A stretch of DNA of 64,000 nt, from assembly GCA_039028895.1 (NCBI GenBank), contig JBCCHF010000005.1, forward strand, positions 1-64,000, written 5' to 3'. A program made the position numbers and the translations under genes. Shown here one piece after another: positions 8,317 through 16,641 of this stretch (the first letter of the stretch is position 1; every line of letters begins with the position of its first letter). This stretch comes from JAHDCJ01 sp039028895. Lineage in GTDB: Bacteria; Bacteroidota; Bacteroidia; Chitinophagales; Saprospiraceae. The notes beneath the pieces were generated by a model. That model had not been told where the DNA came from. It was given only the letters and a program-made list of their open reading frames with translations, and did not search any database.

Positions 8317-9099
8317 CTATTCTTTTTGGTAAGAAGGGTCATCAAGATCTTCCATCATGACGAGGCCGCCGCCATGTTCTACACTGTAAGCTTCTTCAAG
8401 ACTTTTGGTTTCTTCTTCGAGAAGTACCTCATAGCTTTCAAGATAGTCTTTGTTAAAGGTTTCCTCTTTAAGGATTGATTTTAGAACATCATTCACCTCA
8501 GCGTATAACCACTTTTTGAATTCGGAAGCCTGTTCAGGATGTTCCTCAAACCTTTCGAAAAGGTGGAGGTACACTTCATCCAACACATCTTCAAACTGGT
8601 ACTGATTTTCCATCCACGCTTCGTCTTTGGTTGCTTTATCAAATACCCGGCTTATATAGTTCCGGATACTTGGCAGGTTTACCTTAAGCATTTTGCGAAA
8701 GTCAGTTTTTCTTTCTTTCCGCTTTACGATCTTAAGTTGCTCTAATTCAATTTCGGGTGAAATGACGTCTAGAGATACCTTGTGCCGTTTGTGCATTTTC
8801 TTTTCTTTTTCAAGGCGTTTTTTCAAAACATTCTTGAATTCCTTGAACAGGCGATGTACGGTTTCCAAAAGATGTTCACCAGTTTCCTCAAGTACGACGG
8901 GACCTGACTTCAGGTCAACGGAATAAGTGAGGCGATAGTCATCTTTTTCTTTTTTGATATGTACGTCAAATCTTACCTGTTTTGGATAACGTTCAAACCA
9001 TTTTCCCAGTTTTTCTGCTACCAGTGAAATCTCGTAAACCATCTTTTTTCGAAGCTTCTTTTCTTTGACTACTTTTTTATTGAAAATGACGAAATCCAT
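8317..9099 (-). CDS. ribosome hibernation factor-like domain fused to a sigma-70 region 2-like domain
   Basis: I take the ATG at 9099 (MDFVIFNKKVVKEKK, 260 residues). An upstream in-frame ATG at 9216 would make the promoter and both Crp/Fnr boxes coding. Residues about 20-100 follow the HPF/RaiA pattern: an amphipathic helix, then DVHIKKEKDDYRLTYSVDL, then SGPVVLEETGEHLLETVHRLFKEF and a basic helix. After a very basic linker (about 98-135), residues about 142-210 look like sigma region 2, with FEDVLDEVYLHLFERFEE and FKKWLYAEVNDVLKSIL. The tail is acidic. A role in binding ribosomes or RNA polymerase at low oxygen is inference. Both domain calls are by eye. Confidence 0.6.
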   Translation of the reverse strand: MDFVIFNKKVVKEKKLRKKMVYEISLVAEKLGKWFERYPKQVRFDVHIKKEKDDYRLTYSVDLKSGPVVLEETGEHLLETVHRLFKEFKNVLKKRLEKEKKMHKRHKVSLDVISPEIELEQLKIVKRKERKTDFRKMLKVNLPSIRNYISRVFDKATKDEAWMENQYQFEDVLDEVYLHLFERFEEHPEQASEFKKWLYAEVNDVLKSILKEETFNKDYLESYEVLLEEETKSLEEAYSVEHGGGLVMMEDLDDPSYQKE

Positions 9100-9132
9100 A
9101 ATTGAAGTTTTATCAGTGATATTTGAATACCC

Positions 9133-9140
9133 TAAAAATA
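9133..9140 (-). promoter_or_regulatory. -7 element of the hibernation-factor-like gene
   Basis: The minus strand reads TATTTTTA, one base off TAnnTTTG. It lies 33 bases before the ATG at 9099. Its 3' end is 36.5 bp from the centre of the nearer Crp/Fnr box and 58.5 bp from the farther one. The 36.5-bp distance is the same as at the 4.8-kb and 21.3-kb promoters. This is the main reason for choosing the shorter reading frame. Confidence 0.5.
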
Positions 9141-9162
9141 CCGAGATGAGAGGTGAGATTTT

Positions 9163-9176
9163 GTGATAATAATCAC
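9163..9176. promoter_or_regulatory. Crp/Fnr-type palindrome, proximal box
   Basis: GTGAT-aata-ATCAC is a perfect 14-base palindrome of the TGAY-N4-RTCA class. Its centre is 36.5 bp upstream of the end of the -7 element at 9133-9140, a class II position. Confidence 0.65.
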
Positions 9177-9185
9177 GGATAAAAA

Positions 9186-9197
9186 TGATTTTCATCA
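9186..9197. promoter_or_regulatory. Crp/Fnr-type palindrome, distal box
   Basis: TGAT-tttc-ATCA has perfect half-sites. Its centre is exactly 22 bp, about two helical turns, from the proximal box. Tandem boxes on one helix face suggest cooperative or graded activation. The site lies in the 120-base gap after the SulP gene. Confidence 0.6.
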
Positions 9198-9219
9198 CAT
9201 TGCACATGAAAGTCAAGAT

Positions 9220-10503
9220 CTATGAAGACGGGCGTTTTCGAGCAAATTTTCTATAAGCAATGGTCAGCAGCGAAAAGGCAATCCCAAAGAGAAGTCCAAG
9301 CTCAATTCCAAGATAAAAGGTGGCAAGAAAGGTGACCAGTAGTGTAGTGAAGTCAAGTAAATTAGTGTCAAGCAAGCGAATTGCTTCCTTGTAATCGATA
9401 AACTTCACAATAGCCACCATGATAATAGATGCCAGGATGGTTTTTGGCAAATAGTAAAAGTAGGGTGTTAGAAATGCAAGCGTGATAATAACCATAAAAG
9501 ATCCTATGATTGAGGAAAGACTGGTACGGGCCCCGGCACTATCGTTAACCGCGGTCTTGGAAAAACTGCCTGCTGCCGGAAAGGCCTGGAAAAATGCACC
9601 AACTGCATTGGAAATACCCAATGCACGCATTTCCTGGTCGGGGTCGATGTCGTAAGCATTTTTGTGAAGCGCCCTTAAAGCTTTTGCGATCACTAATGAT
9701 TCAACAATGCCGATTATGGTAATCGTAAGGATCACTGGGATCATTTTTAATATGGTTGCACTTTCCAGTGAAGGTAAAATAATGTCAGGCAAGCCACTCG
9801 GCATGGTGGATACAACGGCAACTCCAGCCGTTTCAAGGTCAAGTAACCAAACGACAAGAATACCGACAACGACTGCAATTAAAGGGCCAGGTAGAAGCTT
9901 GTGGGTTTTTTTTACAATTACTAATAACACCATTCCGCCTATCCCAATCATGAGAGTGGGTAGGTGCACTTCGTTGAGTTTTTGCGATGCTTCAAAAACG
10001 ATTTTATACACCAAATTGGTACGCATCATTTCGATGCCCAGAAGATGCTTCAACTGACTGAAAAACACGATAATGGAAGCTGCTGAGGTAAACCCGTTGA
10101 CAACGGGATGGGTCAAGAGTTTGGTGAGTACACCCATTCGAAATAAGCCCATCAGGAATTGGACTATTCCAACCACAAAGGTCAGGGTAAATACCAACCC
10201 AATATATTCGGGAGTTGATGGTTCCGCCAGTGGGGTCAGGCCCGATGCAACCAGTAAGGCAATTATCGCTGCAGGTCCGATGATCATATGTTTTGAAGTG
10301 CCAAAAATGCCGTACACAAACATAGGGACAAGAGCAGCATACAGGCCGTAGATCGGAGGTAGTCCGGCTAACATCCCATAAGCCATTCCGGAAGGGATAG
10401 CTACAGAACCGATGGTGAGACCAGCCAGAATATCAGGAAGGAGATCCTTTTTTTTGTAGTTGGCAAGCCAATCGGTAATGGGGATGTAGGTTTTTAGGCG
10501 CAT
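9220..10503 (-). CDS. SulP-family anion transporter lacking a STAS domain
   Basis: A 427-residue integral membrane protein of the SulP (SLC26) family. The first helices carry the signature DILAGLTIGSVAIPSGMAYGMLAGLPPIYGLYAALVP, split by the membrane. The middle has FFQAFPAAGSFSKTAVNDSAGARTS. The protein ends right after the last transmembrane helix (...IAYRKFARKRPSS), so the cytosolic STAS domain found in the paralogue at 19546-21276 is missing. SulP proteins exchange sulfate, bicarbonate or other anions. Next to sulfite-oxidising genes, sulfate export is an attractive but unproven role. It follows the large Mo enzyme after 99 bases that contain a repeat. Confidence 0.9.
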   Translation of the reverse strand: MRLKTYIPITDWLANYKKKDLLPDILAGLTIGSVAIPSGMAYGMLAGLPPIYGLYAALVPMFVYGIFGTSKHMIIGPAAIIALLVASGLTPLAEPSTPEYIGLVFTLTFVVGIVQFLMGLFRMGVLTKLLTHPVVNGFTSAASIIVFFSQLKHLLGIEMMRTNLVYKIVFEASQKLNEVHLPTLMIGIGGMVLLVIVKKTHKLLPGPLIAVVVGILVVWLLDLETAGVAVVSTMPSGLPDIILPSLESATILKMIPVILTITIIGIVESLVIAKALRALHKNAYDIDPDQEMRALGISNAVGAFFQAFPAAGSFSKTAVNDSAGARTSLSSIIGSFMVIITLAFLTPYFYYLPKTILASIIMVAIVKFIDYKEAIRLLDTNLLDFTTLLVTFLATFYLGIELGLLFGIAFSLLTIAYRKFARKRPSS

Positions 10504-10602
10504 AGTTGGTTCACGCTAAGGCGCAAAATCCGATAGCTATCGGGGTCGCAAAGGATGCAAACTTTTATTATTTAGTGAACAGGTCTTTTAGTCAAGTGGA
10601 TT
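10504..10602. repeat. intergenic repeat with the palindrome CCGATAGCTATCGG
   Basis: This 99-base gap carries CACGCTAAGGCGCAAAA, then the perfect 14-base palindrome CCGATAGCTATCGG (10530-10543), then GTCGCAAAGGATGCAAA. From memory, similar '(A)CGC(T)AAGGCGCAAAG' strings and GATAGCTATCGGG palindromes are scattered through many Bacteroidota genomes, so I read it as a dispersed extragenic repeat. It could also attenuate transcription between the Mo enzyme and the SulP gene. Confidence 0.5.
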
Positions 10603-13446
10603 TTATTTGATGTAGAAGGTACTTTCTTCAGGCCTTAATACTCTTTTAAACCAGAGGGGACGTCTTAGCCCGTCAGGACCTGGGGCCGGACGGGTTTTAG
10701 CCAGCCACTCCTTGTAGACTTCCATTGATTTATTAGTATCAACGAAAATATCACCGTAATTATCTTCTTGTTTTGCTTTTTCGACGCGAACTTTTTGGTG
10801 CCAGCAATGCATGCCGCTAATCGGGTCAGGATGAACGGGGAAGGTGATGTTTTGGTGTACACCGCCGTCTGACCAGAAAATTCTCGAAGAATCTGCATCA
10901 CTACTTTTGAACGGCCTGATACCACTAATGGTTTGCATTTTCCATTGCCCACTGTCCTTCTCTTTGATCGAAACGGTGTTTGTGGCCCATCGGTTACCGG
11001 TTTTATCTTGCGGTCTTCTCCATCTGCCAAGGTGGTGAGAGCAGGCAATAACACCTGGTTTCATTCCTTCGGTTACCCAGACTTTGTCAACGAAGTAGCC
11101 GATGTCGGTGTTGATGCGCAACAAGTCGCCTGTGTTGATCCCCATTCTTTTGGCATCAATCGTATGCATCCAGATCGGGTTGCGGTTCGAAATCTCCGTC
11201 AGCCATTTGGCATTCCCTGAACGGGAATGGATGAGTGTTGGCAGCCTGAAAGTAGGCACCAACGGGAAATCTCCCTTTTCTCGATCCATTTCTTCTTCGT
11301 GGATATGGCTCTTGATATAAATCGGAATGGCATATTCGGGCCATTTCCAGTCGACCATAGTCTGTGAATAGAACTCGTTTTTCCTTGATGGGGTAGGGAA
11401 CCCTGTGCATGCTTTCCCGTCAACCATTACGCCAATAGTTTTCCCGTTCTTGGTGATCAGTCCAGAATCCATGTTGATGTCAGCACCTTCAAGATCTTTT
11501 TCCTTCACTTCATGCAGATGCTTTTGGTAGCCATGAGCTTCCACTTCGAATGCACCGTATTTCTGCATGTACTCCAATTCGGTGACCCCTTCCTTTTTCG
11601 CGGCTTCTGGTAGGCCTTTTGTGTGTTCAAAAATATACTGGTAGTATTCGTCGATGGTGATCTTTTCCCCTTCCCGGTAAGGGGATAAAAAGTGTTTACG
11701 AATACCCAGGCTACCATCAGGGTCAATGCGCCATGACAATTCGATCCAGAATTCGTCTTCTTCCCAAACTTCTCCAGGATTGACTTCGTATGTGAATTCT
11801 ACTTTTTTGCCTTCCCGTCTTGCTGCTTCTCTCAGGATGGGTTGCCTGAAAGCGATCCACATCCCAGAGTGTGTCGCGTAACTGTTGAGATCATGCCTTT
11901 CGGCAGAATGCCCCATTGGTAAAACGTAATCCGCAAAAAAGGCCGTTTCGTTCCATGTTGGGGTCATAGCGATGTGCAGGCCTACTTTTTCTGCGTCCTG
12001 CAATACCTCCATCCATGAAAACCCGTCAGGGTATGTCCATACAGGGTTAAAAACCCGTGTGAAATAAACATCCATCTTACCGCGATTTTCTTTGAGGAAA
12101 TGGGGTAAAAGGAAGCTCATCTCGAAGAAGGCCAGTGGGTATTCGTTAGGGAAGTGCAGCTCGTTCCAGAATTTCTGTGCAGGCGGTGTATCGAAAAACT
12201 TGGGTTTGAATTTGTTCCATGCATTTGGGGATGTTCCACCTACGGTTCCAACTGATCCGGTTAGTACATTGAGAAAGTGTAGTGCTCTTGAAACCGTCCA
12301 TCCTCCATAGTTGCCACTGGAAGCGCTGCGCCAGTTATGGGTGGCAAAACGAGTGCCTGCTTCGCCAATTTTTCGGGCTACTTCAATGATGGTTTCTGCT
12401 TTTACTCCGGTTTCTTGCTCGGCAAATTCCGGGGTGTATTCGGCATAAACTTCCCTGATCGTTTCAATAAAGTTTTCGAATGTCTTTTCCTTGCCAGAAT
12501 GCATTTTGATCATATACTCCTCCCAGTTGACCCAGTTTTCCAGAAACTCGCGGTTGTACAAGCCTTCTTCAAGAATGATTTTAGCCATTGCTAAAAGTGC
12601 TGCAGCCTCGGTGCCCGGATAAGTTGGCATCCAGTAATTGGCCATGCTGGCGGTATTCGACAACCTTGGATCCATTACAGCCAGCTTGGCCCCTTTCATC
12701 ATGCCTTCGATTATGCGCTGGGCATGCGGGTTGAAGTAATGGCCTGATTCAAGGTGAGCACTAATCAGCAAAATGAACTGTGCATTGGCGTGGTCAGGAG
12801 AAGGGCGATTGTAACCGTACCATAAATTATACCCAAATCTCGCACCTGAAGAGCAAATATTAGTATGACTATTATGACCGTCAATACCCCATGCCTGTAG
12901 TACTCGGTTAGTATAGCCTTCGTGGCCTGGTCGGCCTACGTGATAGGCAATTTCGTTATGTCTTTCTTCCTGTAGCGCTTTCCTGATGCGTGCTGCGATG
13001 TCATCGAGTACTTCATCCCAGGTAACTTTTTCCCATTCTCCTGAGCCTCTTTCTCCTTTCCGCTTAAGCGGGTACAAAATTCGGTCAGGATCAGTGATCT
13101 GGTTGATTGTTGCAGGCCCTTTTGCACAATTCCGTCCTCTGCTGCCAGGGTGATACGGGTTGCCTTCAAATTTCCGGATCGTATTCGTTGCCTTGTCGAC
13201 ATAACCCAGGAGGCCACAAGCCGATTCGCAATTAAAGCAGGTTGTCGGCACAATGCTATAAGCTTTCTTTTCCTTTTTTGGCCATGCTTTAGCTTCATAT
13301 TCTTCCCAATGATCCCAAGATTCGGGTGGAGGAAACTTGTCGAGCTGACCAGGTTTGGTAAGACGAGGGATGTCGCTGTTATTCCCTTGGCTAAGGTCAG
13401 GAATGAGTTTTAGTTTGGTCGCTATTTTTTCGATGAATGAGCTCAT
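10603..13446 (-). CDS. soeA: molybdopterin oxidoreductase catalytic subunit, probable sulfite dehydrogenase SoeA
   Basis: A 947-residue DMSO-reductase-family enzyme. The N-terminal [4Fe-4S] site is C70-x2-C73-x3-C77-x29-C107. The likely molybdenum ligand is C198 in HTNICSSGARFG. The C-terminal molybdopterin-dinucleotide domain includes HHLGRWRRPQ. There is no twin-arginine signal, so the enzyme faces the cytoplasm. This fits SoeA, which oxidises sulfite to sulfate, better than the periplasmic PsrA/PhsA reductases. Its partner FeS-NrfD protein is 53 bases upstream, with a persulfide dioxygenase and Mo-cofactor genes beyond. A polysulfide, thiosulfate or tetrathionate reductase remains possible; sequence alone does not fix the direction of catalysis. 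Confidence 0.75.
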   Translation of the reverse strand: MSSFIEKIATKLKLIPDLSQGNNSDIPRLTKPGQLDKFPPPESWDHWEEYEAKAWPKKEKKAYSIVPTTCFNCESACGLLGYVDKATNTIRKFEGNPYHPGSRGRNCAKGPATINQITDPDRILYPLKRKGERGSGEWEKVTWDEVLDDIAARIRKALQEERHNEIAYHVGRPGHEGYTNRVLQAWGIDGHNSHTNICSSGARFGYNLWYGYNRPSPDHANAQFILLISAHLESGHYFNPHAQRIIEGMMKGAKLAVMDPRLSNTASMANYWMPTYPGTEAAALLAMAKIILEEGLYNREFLENWVNWEEYMIKMHSGKEKTFENFIETIREVYAEYTPEFAEQETGVKAETIIEVARKIGEAGTRFATHNWRSASSGNYGGWTVSRALHFLNVLTGSVGTVGGTSPNAWNKFKPKFFDTPPAQKFWNELHFPNEYPLAFFEMSFLLPHFLKENRGKMDVYFTRVFNPVWTYPDGFSWMEVLQDAEKVGLHIAMTPTWNETAFFADYVLPMGHSAERHDLNSYATHSGMWIAFRQPILREAARREGKKVEFTYEVNPGEVWEEDEFWIELSWRIDPDGSLGIRKHFLSPYREGEKITIDEYYQYIFEHTKGLPEAAKKEGVTELEYMQKYGAFEVEAHGYQKHLHEVKEKDLEGADINMDSGLITKNGKTIGVMVDGKACTGFPTPSRKNEFYSQTMVDWKWPEYAIPIYIKSHIHEEEMDREKGDFPLVPTFRLPTLIHSRSGNAKWLTEISNRNPIWMHTIDAKRMGINTGDLLRINTDIGYFVDKVWVTEGMKPGVIACSHHLGRWRRPQDKTGNRWATNTVSIKEKDSGQWKMQTISGIRPFKSSDADSSRIFWSDGGVHQNITFPVHPDPISGMHCWHQKVRVEKAKQEDNYGDIFVDTNKSMEVYKEWLAKTRPAPGPDGLRRPLWFKRVLRPEESTFYIK

Positions 13447-13469
13447 AAGACGTAAGTCGTTTAGTCGTT

Positions 13470-13488
13470 TTCCCGATTCAATCGGGAA
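13470..13488. repeat. hairpin between the FeS-NrfD gene and the Mo enzyme gene
   Basis: TTCCCGA-ttcaa-TCGGGAA forms a perfect 7-bp stem with a 5-base loop in the 53-base gap. There is no T-run after it on the minus strand, so it is more likely an mRNA-stability or differential-expression element, or part of a dispersed repeat, than a terminator. Confidence 0.4.
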
Positions 13489-13499
13489 GGAAAAGCATA

Positions 13500-15119
13500 T
13501 TAGCTAAGTGCGAGTCTTTGTGGGGCTTCAACCCAAATATGTTCTGTAATGTAAATGCCGATTAGCGTCAACACTCCGGCAACAGCCAATGCTGGTAGAG
13601 TCGGCAGGAAAACAACAACCGCCAATGGAATAATATTACCAACCATGATAGCACCTGCCCAAAATTGACGGCTGTACCTGCCTTTGGTGATCATGTCAAC
13701 AGTCAGCTTTGCAGATTCAGTAGGATGCGGTGTTAACAATTCGGCCAAAATGACGACAAGATTGAGGCCAATTGCACCTTTCAATGCGAAGGTGGAAAAG
13801 CCAATCCAGTCGCTCCCCAACTCCATAACTTGCCCGGCAATAAGGAAAATCGCAGCTCCGGCCATTATACTATGCACCAACATGTGAATAGCTAAAGTCG
13901 GACTTTGCCAGAAATCGCGCCCTTTGGCCTGGGCGAAAAGGAATGCGGTATACACAGCGGTAAAAACTGCAGTCAAGGCAGTGACCCACATGACTGGAGT
14001 AGAAAAACCATTCAAGCCAAGAAATGTCAATATACCTATCAAGGTCAGTAAGCCACCATAGGCCGTAATTGCATATCCCCCTTTAACGAGCCATGAACTC
14101 CATTGAGGGCGCAACAAGACATAAAGGAAACGGCTTGGTTGATCAAGATCCTTGACCAGGAGAGCGCCTGTTAGTACAAGTGCTACCATCGCTGTTATAA
14201 TGGTCAGCCATTCGATTGAAGGTGTAAAAGTGACTTTCTGGAAAAACCATGCGAGGAATGGGATCAGGAACACACCAGCTGCAATGGCTTTCGTAAATAC
14301 ATAAGCAGAAACTTCCCAGCCCCAAAGGATTCCTTTATCGGGTGCATCATAGGTCCTTCTGGCTTTCCCCATCAAAACATCTACCGACTTCAGGTTTTTG
14401 CTGTTGCTGGCTTCTTCTTTTGAAACGCCTTGACCGTTTAGTTTAAGTGCCATTTGCACGATGTCGGATGAATCGGCCATTTTTTCTGCATATTTGGCAA
14501 AATGACCAACTCCGGTTGATTGCGAACTCCAAAAGTAATTATCTGATTTTTCAGTTGCTATCGGGTTCAATGACGCTTCGTCACCATTGATGTAAAATAG
14601 GTTTGGCTTAGTGCCTTTTTCGGATTTTCTGACCGTTACCTGTTGGCGATTAAGCAGGCTAAAGATCTCTGATTCAGGATCTTCCATGTCTCCTGAAATA
14701 ATCGCATGTTCGGGACATATATTAACGCAAGCCGGCTCAAGGCCAATGTCAATGCGGTGAGCGCAATAATTGCATTTTGCTGCGGTGTGAGTTTCCGGAT
14801 CAATATAAAGTGCATCATAAGGGCAAGCCTGCATACAAGACTTACACCCGATACAACGGTCCTTATCAAAATCAACAATTCCATCCTGACGAAAGAATAG
14901 TGCTTCAACAGGGCATATTTCTACACAGGGTGCATCAGTGCAATGATTGCAGCGCATTACAGAAAATACCCTCCTCGTGTTGGGGAAAGTACCTTTTTCG
15001 ACCTGTTTTACCCAGGTACGATTGACGCCGACAGGAACATCGTGCTCAGATTTACAAGCGGTGGTGCAGGCATGACAACCGATGCATTTCCGATTGTCTA
15101 TTACAAAGCCGTATTTCAT
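13500..15119 (-). CDS. fused iron-sulfur and NrfD-type membrane anchor subunit (SoeB-SoeC-like)
   Basis: A 539-residue fusion of electron-transfer and membrane subunits. Residues 1 to about 190 form a four-cluster ferredoxin domain with cysteine groups C12-x2-C15-x2-C18-x3-C22, CNHCTDAPCVEICP, CIGCKSCMQACP and CNYCAHR...CVNICP. Residues about 260-530 form an NrfD/PsrC-like quinone-interacting anchor with about eight helices, beginning WGWEVSAYVFTKAIAAGVFL. In most Soe, Psr and Phs systems these are two proteins. It passes electrons between quinone and the Mo subunit encoded 53 bases downstream. A GTCGT-tttaag-ACGAC hairpin (15155-15170) lies in its leader. Confidence 0.85.
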   Translation of the reverse strand: MKYGFVIDNRKCIGCHACTTACKSEHDVPVGVNRTWVKQVEKGTFPNTRRVFSVMRCNHCTDAPCVEICPVEALFFRQDGIVDFDKDRCIGCKSCMQACPYDALYIDPETHTAAKCNYCAHRIDIGLEPACVNICPEHAIISGDMEDPESEIFSLLNRQQVTVRKSEKGTKPNLFYINGDEASLNPIATEKSDNYFWSSQSTGVGHFAKYAEKMADSSDIVQMALKLNGQGVSKEEASNSKNLKSVDVLMGKARRTYDAPDKGILWGWEVSAYVFTKAIAAGVFLIPFLAWFFQKVTFTPSIEWLTIITAMVALVLTGALLVKDLDQPSRFLYVLLRPQWSSWLVKGGYAITAYGGLLTLIGILTFLGLNGFSTPVMWVTALTAVFTAVYTAFLFAQAKGRDFWQSPTLAIHMLVHSIMAGAAIFLIAGQVMELGSDWIGFSTFALKGAIGLNLVVILAELLTPHPTESAKLTVDMITKGRYSRQFWAGAIMVGNIIPLAVVVFLPTLPALAVAGVLTLIGIYITEHIWVEAPQRLALS

Positions 15120-15213
15120 AGTCGTGGTAGTTCTTGGATTCTGGTATTCGCAAAGTCGTTTTAAGACGACCCTGCTTACTCATTTGGTGTATTCTGTGTT
15201 TGGGGAAGCGGCA

Positions 15214-16629
15214 TTATCCACTTGTATCACAAAAGTTCTGCTTCAGCGCAATATTGGTATCATTTTCAATAGCGATGATGCCACCGGCAATGTCAATGAC
15301 ATTTTCAAATCCTCTTGACTTAAGGATAGAAGCTGCTACCATGGATCTGTATCCGCTTCTGCAATGGATATAATAGGTTTTGTCGCGTTCGACTTTACCC
15401 ATTTGATCATTGATGTAATCAAGCGTGAATAATTCAGCTCCCGGTACATGATTGGCATCGAATTCTCCTGATTTGCGAACATCCAGGACCTTGATTTCAG
15501 GATTATCGTTTATGGCATTTTCTAATGCCTTAGCGGAAATGGAAGGAAGGTTGTCGACTTCTTTCCCGGCGTTTTTCCATGCCTCGAAACCACCATTGAG
15601 GTAACCTAATGTATTGTCGTAGCCTACTCTGGCCAAACGGGTAATAATTTCCTCCTCCCTGCCAGCCTTAGCCACAATCACGATTGGCTGTGTGATATCC
15701 GGAATCAAAGTTCCTACCCAGGGAGCGAAACTGCCATCAATTCCTATGAAAATTGAATTAGGAATAAACCCTTTGCTAAAACTTTGCGGATCACGGGTGT
15801 CGATAACCAATGCACCTTCGAAATTTACAACACGTTCAAATTGTTCAGGGTTGAGAGCAACTGCCCCACGTTCCATGACAATGTCAAGGCTCTCATACCC
15901 CGTCTTGTTGATCTTTGCGTTTTTGGCAAAATATTGTGGAGGAGGCATAATACCGTCAGTTACTTCCTTGATGAATTCCTCCTTTGTCATGTTTTCTCGC
16001 AAGGCGTAGTTGGTTACTTTCTGGTTGCCCAGTGTATCGTACGTTTCTTTGCTCATGTTTTTCCCGCATGCCGATCCGGCACCATGAGCAGGATACACGA
16101 TGACATTGTCACCCAATGTCATGATCTTTTCGCGCAAGCTGTCAAATAACATTCCGGCAAGGTCTTCTTTGGTAACCTTACCTACTTTTTGAGCAAGATC
16201 TGGACGACCTACGTCGCCAATGAAGAGAGTATCGCCACTAAAAATCGCGTAGTCGTTTCCGTGTTGGTCTTTGAGTAGATATGTAGTGCTTTCAAAAGTA
16301 TGACCTGGTGTGTGCAGCACTTTGAAAGTTAATTTCCCAAGTTTAAACTCCTCTCCATCTTTCGCTTCGTGCTTCTCGTATTCCGTTGTGGCCAGCGGTC
16401 CGTAAATGATTCTGGCTCCGGTCTTGTTAGCCAGATCAAGGTGACCTGAAACGAAATCAGCATGGAAGTGGGTCTCAAAAATGTATTTGATCTTTGCGCC
16501 GGATTGATTGGCTCTTTTGATATATGGTTCCGTTTCCCGCAAAGGGTCTATGATTGCTGCCTCTCCTTCGCTTTCAATGTAGTAGGCGCCCTGGGCGAGG
16601 CATCCGGTGTAAATTTGTTCTACTATCAT
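15214..16629 (-). CDS. persulfide dioxygenase-rhodanese fusion (ETHE1-like MBL-fold hydrolase with two rhodanese domains)
   Basis: A 471-residue cytoplasmic enzyme. Residues 1 to about 235 form a metallo-beta-lactamase fold with THFHADFVSGH, HTPGHTFEST, FSGDTLFIGDVGRPD and YPAHGAGSACG, the ETHE1/persulfide dioxygenase pattern with a mononuclear iron site. The first rhodanese domain (about 255-360) has lost its catalytic cysteine (IVVAKAGREEE). The second (about 365-460) keeps it in YYIHCRSGYRSM. The reaction is glutathione or protein persulfide plus O2 giving sulfite, which the neighbouring Mo enzyme could oxidise. The gene begins 12 bases after mobA. Confidence 0.9.
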   Translation of the reverse strand: MIVEQIYTGCLAQGAYYIESEGEAAIIDPLRETEPYIKRANQSGAKIKYIFETHFHADFVSGHLDLANKTGARIIYGPLATTEYEKHEAKDGEEFKLGKLTFKVLHTPGHTFESTTYLLKDQHGNDYAIFSGDTLFIGDVGRPDLAQKVGKVTKEDLAGMLFDSLREKIMTLGDNVIVYPAHGAGSACGKNMSKETYDTLGNQKVTNYALRENMTKEEFIKEVTDGIMPPPQYFAKNAKINKTGYESLDIVMERGAVALNPEQFERVVNFEGALVIDTRDPQSFSKGFIPNSIFIGIDGSFAPWVGTLIPDITQPIVIVAKAGREEEIITRLARVGYDNTLGYLNGGFEAWKNAGKEVDNLPSISAKALENAINDNPEIKVLDVRKSGEFDANHVPGAELFTLDYINDQMGKVERDKTYYIHCRSGYRSMVAASILKSRGFENVIDIAGGIIAIENDTNIALKQNFCDTSG

Positions 16630-16641
16630 GATCTTAGGTTT

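Noticed and set aside
9100..9216. 39 extra N-terminal residues of the hibernation-factor-like protein
   Set aside because: This stretch holds the -7 element and both Crp/Fnr palindromes and has no domain counterpart. The ATG at 9099 is the better start.
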